A stretch of 64,000 nucleotides of DNA from Bradymonas sediminis. GTDB taxonomy: Bacteria > Myxococcota_A > Bradymonadia > Bradymonadales > Bradymonadaceae. Shown here piece after piece: positions 35,338 to 43,233 of the stretch. A program made the position numbers and the translations under genes. The notes under the pieces are model-generated. The model was not told the origin of the DNA. It saw only the letters and a program-made list of their open reading frames with translations, and ran no database searches. Positions within the stretch are counted from its first letter, which is position 1, and each line of letters begins with the position of its first letter. Location of the stretch: contig NZ_CP030032.1 in the NCBI RefSeq assembly GCF_003258315.1, positions 2,953,804-3,017,803 on the forward strand. Direction: 5' to 3'.

Positions 35338-36194
35338 GATACGAAGTCATCGAGTCGCATCGCGACGAGTTCCCGGTCACGCTTTTGTGCGAGGTATTGG
35401 ACGTCTCCACCAGCGGGTATTACGATTGGCGAAAGCGTCCCCCGAGCAAGCGTCAGCAAGAAGATGAGGCGTTGCTCAATAAAATTGAGGACATTCACGC
35501 AAAGAGCCGAGAGACCTATGGAAGCCCAAGAATCCATCGCGTTCTCAAGGATGAAGGCCGTGTCGTCGGTCGAAACCGCGTGGCGAGACTAATGCGCGAC
35601 AACGGCATTAAAGCGGCTCAGAAGCGGCGGAGCAGGCGTACAACCGACTCCAATCACGCGTTCCCGTTGGCCGATAACCTGCTTGCGCGCGAGTTCAGCA
35701 CGACCCAGCCTAATCAAGTCTGGCTGGCGGACATTACCTACGTCGACACGCAGCAGGGTTGGCTATATTTGGCGGCTATTCTCGATATCTATAGCCGCAA
35801 AATCGTTGGCTGGGCGATGGATGAAACGATGGGTCGAAAGTTGTGTATAAATGCGCTGCAGATGGCTGTGCTTAACCGAGAGCCCGATGAAGGCCTATTG
35901 CACCACTCCGACCGAGGCTGCCAATATGCCAGCGGCGACTATCAGGAGTTGCTTAAAGATTACGGCATGACCTGTTCGATGAGTCGCAAGGGCAACTGCT
36001 GGGACAATGCGCCGATGGAAAGCTTCTTCGGCACCTTAAAGACCGAGTCGCTTCATCGCAGAGTCTTTGCGACCCGGGATGAAGCACGGCAAGAAATCTT
36101 CGAATATATTGAGGTTTTTTATAATCGGCAGCGCAAACACTCGGCGCTCGATTTTGCCAGTCCATCCGAGTTCGAAATGGCCAATGCGGCTTAA
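35334..36194 (+). CDS. IS3-family OrfB (DDE integrase core)
   Basis: 286 residues starting at a GTG that overlaps the OrfA stop. An HTH_21 region (SRETYGSPRIHRVLKDEG) precedes the rve integrase core: VWLADITYVDT (first Asp), LHHSDRGCQYAS (second Asp) and CWDNAPMESFFGTLKTE (Glu), the D-D-35-E arrangement of IS3 elements. It is intact and ends 20 bases before the right terminal repeat. Probably translated mainly as the OrfAB fusion. Confidence 0.93.
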   Translation: MRYEVIESHRDEFPVTLLCEVLDVSTSGYYDWRKRPPSKRQQEDEALLNKIEDIHAKSRETYGSPRIHRVLKDEGRVVGRNRVARLMRDNGIKAAQKRRSRRTTDSNHAFPLADNLLAREFSTTQPNQVWLADITYVDTQQGWLYLAAILDIYSRKIVGWAMDETMGRKLCINALQMAVLNREPDEGLLHHSDRGCQYASGDYQELLKDYGMTCSMSRKGNCWDNAPMESFFGTLKTESLHRRVFATRDEARQEIFEYIEVFYNRQRKHSALDFASPSEFEMANAA

Positions 36195-36807
36195 ACTGAG
36201 TGTCCGTTAAATCAGAGCAACGTCACAATTTGGGTCGCAGTTCCCGCCCGAACAACTACCTTGATGGCCACACCACCCTTCCGCATGGCGAGCTTCGTGA
36301 AAAATAGTTGCTGCGCGTTGTACCACGTTTTCATCATAGAAAAATGGCGCGCGCAACTCGGTTTTATTATCGATGATGGGACCATATACCGTGTGTGCGC
36401 GACTACTGTTGCTGCAGCTACTGTCAAGTTCATCGATTGAGTTGCCTGACCAACAATACGCCCAGTAGCCAACATTGCTATTACTCGTGCTGCACGTAGG
36501 AGAAGATGTAACGCTATAGGCAAGCACTTGCAGTGCATTGAAAGTTCTCTTTAGAGGCAACGCATTATTGCATGCGTCCTCCCATCCCATCCCATTATCC
36601 CAGTCTCCCTTGTCGAAATCAAATCTAGACCACATATCGTCGACCCGAGACTGACTGCAGTTCCAATTAGAACCATAAAATGAGTCAAACTGTGCGGTGC
36701 TTGCAGTGCGACCACAGGCTTGCGCATGAGAGTTTCGCACAACGCCAAGGCTTGCAATCAGAATTATCCCAACAACTATTACTCGACTCAATGTAATGAT
36801 ATTCATC

Positions 36808-37578
36808 TTACTGTCCCTCCTCTGGCACGTTAGTTGACCGTGGACGTTGCCGCGTATCCTCACCTGAGCGAACCTCTTCCGGATGCACCTCGCGAACTTT
36901 GGCGAGTTCAGCATCGGTGAGCAATCGGAACGCAGTCGAGATGCCTCTAGACTCAAGCGCGGCGCGCCAAGCACTACTCAGGTTCCCGTCGCTAAAAAGC
37001 TCAAGAGCCAAAAGACGCGCTGTTTCCTTGTCGCCTGTTACTAACACCTCATAAATCGCTTCCTCTGCCCCATCAACATTCGCTGCGTAGTTCTTCGCAA
37101 GACCGATTGCCCCATTGCTTCGGACAGAAAAAGCAGTATCACGCCTCTCTCCATCGTCTGACTCCCAAACATCCGGAGGGCTCAGCGCAAGCATTTTAAT
37201 AAAATTAATAACCTCGGGTTCTCGAATTTGTGCCGCCAAGAACGAAATGCGTCGACGAAGATCCGGTTCGATGCGCGGGATCGATTGGTAACGGGCCTGG
37301 AGACGAGCGATTGCCTGAGGCTCGCCCAAAAAGGCTTCCAGCTTTGAGTTAAAACGTAAGGTTTCCCCGTGACCGACCGCTTCCATCGAAGCAAGTAATT
37401 CGTCCAGCGAATCCGCCCCCGTCTCATTAACTTCGGCAGACTCCAAAGCCGTTTCATTAACCTCGACAGACTCCATACGGGCACTTTCAGTAGGCTGTGA
37501 CAAGTCAGATTGGCAGGCAAACAGCGAGACCGAAACCGCACTCGTAAACATTATTGATCGTAATGAATAACCCCGCAT
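36808..37578 (-). CDS. Lipoprotein upstream of the split protease
   Basis: 256 residues. A short signal ends in SLFAC (lipobox, Cys about 22). The acidic linker holds a near-repeat (VEVNETALES / AEVNETGADS). The rest is helical, HEAT-like, with two SRA-like turns and a basic tail RQRPRSTNVPEEGQ. I do not recognise the family. The stop TAA overlaps the upstream region of the next start (TAAGATG), so both genes form an operon. Its ATG is the first codon after the IS66 left end (37579), with no ribosome site left, so the original start or promoter was probably lost and the gene may be silent. Confidence 0.6.
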   Translation of the reverse strand: MRGYSLRSIMFTSAVSVSLFACQSDLSQPTESARMESVEVNETALESAEVNETGADSLDELLASMEAVGHGETLRFNSKLEAFLGEPQAIARLQARYQSIPRIEPDLRRRISFLAAQIREPEVINFIKMLALSPPDVWESDDGERRDTAFSVRSNGAIGLAKNYAANVDGAEEAIYEVLVTGDKETARLLALELFSDGNLSSAWRAALESRGISTAFRLLTDAELAKVREVHPEEVRSGEDTRQRPRSTNVPEEGQ

Positions 37579-39159
37579 GTAAGCGTTCAGTGGGTCTACC
37601 TAAAATGGGGCTGACAGACACTTTTCGGGTTGCCTGAGCGCCTCCGGTTCCGACACTTAATGTGATGGAGATACTACCCGACAAACGTGATTTACGCATC
37701 GCCGAGCTCGAAGCCGAGAACGCCCGTCTTCGTGGATGCCTGAAGGAACGGGAACTTTATTGCGCCAAACTCGCCGCGCAACTCGAACAAGCGTTAAAGC
37801 GCATTGACCAATTGGAGCGCCAACTCGATTTGAATTCGCAGAACTCCTCGAAGCCGCCGTCCAGCGATGGGCCGAAGCAGCGTGCCCAGCGTAAAAAAAA
37901 AGAAAACGGAAAACGCGCCCAGGGCGCTCAAAAGGGGCATCCGGGCCACCACCGTGAGCTTTGGCCGCCGGAGAAGGTGGACCATCAAAAGCAGTATTTT
38001 CCCACAAATTGCTCAGAATGTGGGCTCGAGCTAGCGGCTGAAGATGCACGCGGCGAGCCGGTGCGCCATCAAGTTTTTGAGGTTCCGCCGAAGCTTATCG
38101 AATGCACCGAACACCAGCGCATGGCCTGTGAGTGCCCGGGGTGCGGGCATCGAACGCGCGCAAAGCTGCCCGAAGCGGTCGAAAAAAGCGGTTGGGGGCC
38201 GCGCCTGGTTGGGCTGCTGGCCACACTTGGAACGCTTACGACGGACACGCGCCGGCAACTCGACTGGTTTGTCGGCGAGGTGCTCGGCGCGCCCAGCTCG
38301 CTCGGGTGCGTGCAGCGCCATCTTGAGGAGGCAAGCGCCGCGCTAAAGCCCGGATTCGATCAGGCGTGCACGGCGATTCAGCGGGCCGAGCAGGTCGGGG
38401 TCGATGAAACCGGCTGGCGAAAAGGCCGACTTCCGCATTGGATCTGGGTCATTCAGAGCGCACAGGCTGCCGTCTATCGGATCCGGTCGGGTCGTACTAA
38501 AGCGGTCGCCCAGGAGATTATCGGCGCCCCCGGCGCGCGTATCTTCGTTACCGATCGCTACGGCGCGTACTCATATTTGGCGGCCGAACGTCATCAAATT
38601 TGTCATGCGCACCTGCTACGCGAGTTTGTAAAAATGTCGGAACTCGACGGCGAAGTCGGCCAGATTGGCAAGAAATTGGAGGTCATGAGCCGCGAACTTC
38701 AGGGTAAATGGGCGCGCACGAACGCCGATGAAATCCCGCACGAAAAATGCGTCATATGGGTCCGCCAAAAGGTGCGCCCAAAGTGGGAAGCCTTGCTCAA
38801 AAAGGCGGCGGCCCACGGGAAAGCCGCGCCGGCGGTAGTTCGCTGGCTTCTAAAAGATAAGCATCTAAAGATGGCCTGGGTTTTTCTGGAACACCCCGGC
38901 GTTGAGATGACCAACAACGCCTCGGAGCGCGCGCTTCGCGGGCCAGTGGTCCAGCGAAAGATCTCCTGGGGCTCGCAATCCAACGCCGGATTGCGGATGA
39001 TGGAGCGGCTGTGGACCATCGCAGAGACTTGCAAGCGCCAGTCGATCAGCGCCCTCGATTATATCACCCAAGCGGTTGAGGCGCTGAGAAATGAGGCACC
39101 AGCACCGCTCTTGATCGCGTAAATGGCTGACGTTTAGGTCGACCCGCTGAACGCTTACG
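37579..39159 (+). mobile_element. IS66-family insertion sequence (single-gene type)
   Basis: 1581 bp with ends GTAAGCGTTCAGTGGGTCTA and (complement) GTAAGCGTTCAGCGGGTCGA; 25 of about 27 positions match. Only the tnpC-type gene is present (no tnpA/tnpB), as in ISBst12-like members. The flanking 8-mers (CCCCGCAT and GCTAGAAT) differ, so no target duplication remains. Confidence 0.9.
37665..39122 (+). CDS. tnpC: IS66-family transposase
   Basis: 485 residues from ATG 37665 (a GTG codon directly precedes). An N-terminal leucine zipper (LRIAELEAENARLRGCLKER) is followed by LNSQNSSKPPSSDGPK, the hallmark of IS66 TnpC, then a four-Cys zinc finger (C-x2-C ... C-x-C-x2-C), and the DDE core with GVDETGWRKG, FVTDRYGAYSYL, H-x-C-H-A-H-L-L-R-E-F and EMTNNASERALRGPVVQRK. 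Intact. The element may supply transposase for the IS66-like MITE at 33135. Confidence 0.93.
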   Translation: MEILPDKRDLRIAELEAENARLRGCLKERELYCAKLAAQLEQALKRIDQLERQLDLNSQNSSKPPSSDGPKQRAQRKKKENGKRAQGAQKGHPGHHRELWPPEKVDHQKQYFPTNCSECGLELAAEDARGEPVRHQVFEVPPKLIECTEHQRMACECPGCGHRTRAKLPEAVEKSGWGPRLVGLLATLGTLTTDTRRQLDWFVGEVLGAPSSLGCVQRHLEEASAALKPGFDQACTAIQRAEQVGVDETGWRKGRLPHWIWVIQSAQAAVYRIRSGRTKAVAQEIIGAPGARIFVTDRYGAYSYLAAERHQICHAHLLREFVKMSELDGEVGQIGKKLEVMSRELQGKWARTNADEIPHEKCVIWVRQKVRPKWEALLKKAAAHGKAAPAVVRWLLKDKHLKMAWVFLEHPGVEMTNNASERALRGPVVQRKISWGSQSNAGLRMMERLWTIAETCKRQSISALDYITQAVEALRNEAPAPLLIA

Positions 39160-40250
39160 CTAGAATTTGTTGGGGATGTACCAGCGGTTTCTGATTTGGG
39201 TCAAGTTCACTACTCTTATTTTTATATAACTTTAATACCCCTCATCGTTCACACGGTAACCTTTCAATCTCATCCCCGGTCGACAATCCACCACCGTTTG
39301 ATTGACTTGCTTAGATAAGCGCATGGTCTCGCATGATCACTCCGGGGGGCTCAGGGGGGGGGCAAACGGGCGCAACACTTTGCTGATACGCAATGTACCG
39401 CAACGTCTTGCTGGTTAGGCGACGCAACGCGACGCTTTGCCGATAAGCGACGCATCGCAACGCATCGCAGGTACGCAGCCCCCTTCGGTCGCTTCGCGAC
39501 ATCTTCCCCATAGGGGAAGAAATGCTGTTGCCCCTGCTGGGCGGTGGATGGGGCGCTTCTGGTACGCGACGCACCGCAAATCTAAAGCGCCCCGCTAGCG
39601 CAACCGTAATCCTCCGCCCCGCAGGGGGAGGTGCCTGCGCAGCAGGCGGAGGGGGGAGCTGCAAATCGGCGAGGCGTTGCTGATACGCAACGCACAATTT
39701 TCGAGGCGTTGCTGATACGCGACGTCTCGCAACGCGACGCCTTGCCGATACGCGACGCACCGCAACGCCTCGCTGGTACGCAGCCCCCCTTCTGTCGCTT
39801 CGCGACATCTTCCCCAGAGGGGAAGATCTACTGTTGCGCCTGCGGGGCGCTTCTGATGGGCGGTGTTCGCGGCGCTTCGGGTGGGCGGTGTTCGCGGCGC
39901 GTCGTGTACGCCGCGCCCCAAACAATCCCAGCCTATCCCCCCTGCAAACCACGGCGCAAATTCGCTGGAACAATCCTCAAGCCACGCGCGTTGGCGGCAG
40001 TAGACGAAGGGGAGCGGGCCGGAACGCCGCGCTTAATCGGGCCTGGGCGAAACGAATTAAATGAATCGCCCCTCACTTCTTGACCCACCGCACTCCTTGC
40101 GCCATGGTAGCGCCAGAATTTCGACGGGTAGGTCGTTTTTCGCGCCACCCCTTGTAAATATCCATCCCCGATTCTGCGTGGGATGTTTTAAGTTTAATAT
40201 TATACGCCTGGTATTACCCACCGAACCTCTTTGCACCGAGAGCCAAAGCC
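39160..40250. repeat. Intergenic region with degenerate repeat tract
   Basis: About 1.1 kb without a supported gene. 39360-39900 is made of the same units as 19990-20560: TTGCTGATACGCAACGC-type 17-mers, and two copies of the longer unit CCTTCTGTCGCTTCGCGACA plus CTTCCCCAGAGGGGAAGA (39472-39545, 39779-39860). A diverged GC-rich palindrome lies at 39600-39655. 39900-40250 is plain sequence and should hold the sucA promoter. Confidence 0.7.
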
Positions 40251-43130
40251 GTGACGAAAGCGTCGAAGAAAGCACTTCCACAGTCGCAAGCAAATACGAC
40301 CGAATTTAGCGGTAGCAACCTGCCTTATATTGAGCAGCTCTATGGGCAATACCTGCGCGATGCCGCGTCGGTCGACCCGAGCTGGCTGCCGATCTTTGCG
40401 GAGTACCTCGACCAGATGGGCGCCGAGGACCCGCGCCCTAATTTCAAGCGTCGCTCCCTCTTCCGCGCCGGAGCGAGCGCCAGCAACGGCCAGAGTGCCG
40501 TGGACGACGGCATCTATACCGACCGCGTCCAGAACACCTCGGTCGAGGCCCCCGGGCGCACCGCCGGGTTCGCCGCGCGCGTGGAGTCGCTGGTGCGCGC
40601 CTACCGCCTGCATGGGCATCTGGCCGCAAAGATCGACCCGCTCGGCTTTGAGCGCCCCGCCCCGCCGCCCGAATTGGACCCGGCAAGCTACGGGTTCAAC
40701 AGCAGCGACATGGACACACCGGTGCGCTGCAAGGCGCTGTTTGGCGACAACCAGCAGACCTCGCTGCGCGAGGTGCTGGCCAAGCTAAAGTCGCTCTATT
40801 GCGACTCGATCGCGGTGCAATACCAAAATATGCCGGTGTCGCGCTCGCGCATCTGGCTGCGCGACCAGATCGAGCTCAATAACTACGCCCCGCTTGACAC
40901 CGCCGAGCAAAAGCGCGCGCTGCGCCGGCTGATCGAGGCGGACGCGTTTGAGTCCTTCTTGGGCAAAAAATACGTCGGCGCCAAGCGCTTCTCGGTGACC
41001 GGCGGCGACGCCCTGATCCCGATGCTCGACGCGATGCTCAACGAATTTGGGGAGCTCGGCGTCGAAGAGGTCATCTTCGGCATGGCGCATCGCGGCCGGC
41101 TCAACGTGCTCCATAATATCATGGACAAGCCCGCCGAGATGATGCTCTCGGAGTTCGAGAAGAACCCGGTCCCCATGGAGTTTTTGGGCTCCAGCGACGT
41201 GAAATACCACATGGGGTATTCGAGCGATTTCGAGAGCGCGACGGGCAAAAAGATCCACCTGTCGCTCTGCTTTAACCCGAGCCACCTCGAGTTCGTAAAC
41301 CCGGTGGTCGTCGGGCGCGCGCGCGCCAAGCAACACCGCAAAGGCGAAGAGAGCGCGCACCAGCAGATCGTCCCGGTTCTGATGCACGGCGACGCGGCCT
41401 TCGCCGGCCAGGGCATCGTCACCGAGACGCTCAACATGTCCCAGCTCGACGCTTATGACGTCGGCGGCACGATTCATATCGTCATCAATAACCAGATCGG
41501 CTTCACCGCCGAGCCCAGCGAGGCCCGCTCGACTACCTACGCGACCGACGTCGCCAAGATGCTCTCGGTCCCGATCTTCCACGTCAACGGCAACGACCCG
41601 GACGCCTGCGTGCGCGTCATGAAACTCGCCGCGCGCTACCGCCAGATGTTCGGCGAAGACGTCATCATCGACCTGGTCTGCTACCGCGAATACGGCCACA
41701 ACGAGGGCGACGAGCCCCGCTTCACCCAGCCGCTGATGTACCAGGCGGTCGACAAGCTCAAGCCCGTGCGCGAGATCTACGCCGACGAGCTGATCGCGAA
41801 GAATATCCTGACGGCCGAAGAGGCCAGCGCGCAATTCGACGCGCGCACGGAGATGTATAGTAAGGTCTTCGACAAGGTTCATACCGCGCCCGAGAAGACC
41901 ACCGTCGACACCATGAACGGCCTGTGGAAGCCCTATAAGGGCGGCGACGTCGCCGAAGATCATGACGTCGACACGACCATCTCCAAAGAGTTGCTCCTCG
42001 AGTTGGGCGAAACGCTCAGCCAGGTCCCCGACGACTTCACCCCGCACCGCACCCTGGGGCGCCTGTTGAAGTCGCGCGTCCAGATGGCCAAGGGCGAAAA
42101 GCCCATGGACTGGGGCATGGGCGAGGCGCTGGCATTTGGCTCGCTGCTCAAGGAGAACACCTCGATTCGCCTCAGCGGCCAGGACTGCGTGCGCGGCACG
42201 TTTAGCCACCGCCACGCCGCGCTTCGCGACATCAATAACGGCGACCAATATTGGCCGGCCCGCCATATCGCCGAGGAACAGGGCGAATTCCAGGTCTATA
42301 ATAGCCTGCTCTCCGAGTCGGCGGTCCTGGGCTTTGAGTACGGCTATAGCCTGGACTCCCCGGACGCCCTGGTCATGTGGGAAGCCCAATTCGGCGACTT
42401 CTCCAACGGCGCCCAGGTCATCATGGACCAGTTCATCAGCGCCGGCGAAGACAAATGGATGCGCCTCAGCGGTCTGGTGATGCTGCTGCCCCACGGCTAC
42501 GAAGGCCAGGGCCCGGAGCACTCCAGCGCGCGCCTTGAGCGCTACCTGCAGATGTGCGCCGAAGACAATATGATCGTGTGCAACCCGACCACCCCGGCCC
42601 AGTATTTCCATATGATCCGCCGCCAGGTGCTCAGCCCGCTCAGAAAGCCGCTGATCGTCATGACCCCGAAGAGCCTACTTCGCCTCAACGAAGCCAGCTC
42701 CACGGTCGACGAACTCACCAGCGGCGGCTTCCAGAAGATCAAGGGCGAGACCTCCGAGAAGGTCGACCCGGCCAAGGTCAAGCGCGTGCTGATGTGCTCC
42801 GGCAAGGTCTATTATGACCTCGACGAGTACCGCCAGGCCAACGAGCTCCACGACACCGCGATCATCCGCTTCGAGCAGCTCTACCCGCTGCGCAAAGAGG
42901 ATATCGACGCGGCGCTGGCCGAGTTCCCCAACCGCGAAAAGGTCTGTTGGGTCCAGGAAGAGCCGAAGAATATGGGCCCCTGGCCCTACCTCTTCGAGCG
43001 CTTCTACGACTACGACCTGCTGCCCATCGAGTATGTCGGTCGCGTCGCCAGCGCCAGCCCGGCCACCGGCTCGCGCGACGCGCACCTTATCGAGCAAGCT
43101 GCGCTGGTTGAGAAGGCCTTCAAGGGCTAA
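40251..43130 (+). CDS. sucA: 2-oxoglutarate dehydrogenase E1 component
   Basis: 959 residues from a GTG at 40251 with GAGAG upstream. N-terminal E1 helix: LPYIEQLYGQYLRDAASVDPSW. E1-type TPP enzyme: FGMAHRGRLNVLHNI, FNPSHLEFVNPVVVGRARAK, the TPP/Mg motif starting HGDAAFAGQG near residue 380 with NNQIGFT, and the transketolase-like pyrimidine domain SGQDCVRGTFSHRHA. It decarboxylates 2-oxoglutarate and passes the succinyl group to E2 (SucB) in the TCA cycle. Length is normal. sucB is not adjacent: a terminator follows and the next genes are on the other strand, so E2 must be elsewhere. Confidence 0.95.
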   Translation: MTKASKKALPQSQANTTEFSGSNLPYIEQLYGQYLRDAASVDPSWLPIFAEYLDQMGAEDPRPNFKRRSLFRAGASASNGQSAVDDGIYTDRVQNTSVEAPGRTAGFAARVESLVRAYRLHGHLAAKIDPLGFERPAPPPELDPASYGFNSSDMDTPVRCKALFGDNQQTSLREVLAKLKSLYCDSIAVQYQNMPVSRSRIWLRDQIELNNYAPLDTAEQKRALRRLIEADAFESFLGKKYVGAKRFSVTGGDALIPMLDAMLNEFGELGVEEVIFGMAHRGRLNVLHNIMDKPAEMMLSEFEKNPVPMEFLGSSDVKYHMGYSSDFESATGKKIHLSLCFNPSHLEFVNPVVVGRARAKQHRKGEESAHQQIVPVLMHGDAAFAGQGIVTETLNMSQLDAYDVGGTIHIVINNQIGFTAEPSEARSTTYATDVAKMLSVPIFHVNGNDPDACVRVMKLAARYRQMFGEDVIIDLVCYREYGHNEGDEPRFTQPLMYQAVDKLKPVREIYADELIAKNILTAEEASAQFDARTEMYSKVFDKVHTAPEKTTVDTMNGLWKPYKGGDVAEDHDVDTTISKELLLELGETLSQVPDDFTPHRTLGRLLKSRVQMAKGEKPMDWGMGEALAFGSLLKENTSIRLSGQDCVRGTFSHRHAALRDINNGDQYWPARHIAEEQGEFQVYNSLLSESAVLGFEYGYSLDSPDALVMWEAQFGDFSNGAQVIMDQFISAGEDKWMRLSGLVMLLPHGYEGQGPEHSSARLERYLQMCAEDNMIVCNPTTPAQYFHMIRRQVLSPLRKPLIVMTPKSLLRLNEASSTVDELTSGGFQKIKGETSEKVDPAKVKRVLMCSGKVYYDLDEYRQANELHDTAIIRFEQLYPLRKEDIDAALAEFPNREKVCWVQEEPKNMGPWPYLFERFYDYDLLPIEYVGRVASASPATGSRDAHLIEQAALVEKAFKG

Positions 43131-43149
43131 TTTGACCCGCTAGAACGAC

Positions 43150-43190
43150 AACGGCCACCCAACGCAATGTTGGGTGGCCGTTCTTCGTTT
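43150..43190 (+). terminator. Terminator after sucA
   Basis: AACGGCCACCCAAC (43150-43163) pairs perfectly with GTTGGGTGGCCGTT (43169-43182), loop GCAAT, followed by CTTCGTTTT. Confidence 0.75.
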
Positions 43191-43233
43191 TGGGCCTGAA
43201 GTTTTGGTGTTGTCGCTGGCTAAAACGACGCGC

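Larger units (their letters stand above)
34988..36221 (+). mobile_element. IS3-family insertion sequence
   Basis: About 1234 bp. The ends GTTGCTTCAGTTTTCCGGAC and (complement) GTTGCTCTGATTTAACGGAC share 15 of 20 positions and then ACAC-type sequence. No 3-4-bp target duplication could be recognised, so the outer limits are uncertain by a few bases. Confidence 0.75.
33275..36806 (-). pseudogene. Putative secreted zinc metalloprotease, split by IS4 copy 2 and an IS3
   Basis: Part 1 (36222-36806): ATG 36806 with GGAGGG 8 bases upstream, a signal peptide ending NSHAQA, Cys-rich sequence and IFHEARHAEG, an HExxH zinc-protease motif, then CDPNCD where the IS3 (34988-36221) begins. Part 2 (34937-34987) reads HWSNGCVGVGSSSGKG; part 3 (33275-33453 plus one target copy) continues GANAYTVLYLNWFATTARSN to a stop after AGYTYSTC. 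Removing IS4 copy 2 and one copy of its 10-base duplication restores frame exactly; at the IS3 junction no target duplication was found, so the exact join there is unresolved. It follows a lipoprotein gene whose TAA is one base before its ATG. Now surely inactive. Confidence 0.65.

Noticed and set aside
39311-39973. 220-codon minus-strand frame
   Set aside because: Made entirely of the degenerate repeat units; low complexity, no ribosome site.
40785-42611. 608-codon minus-strand frame
   Set aside because: Antisense of sucA.
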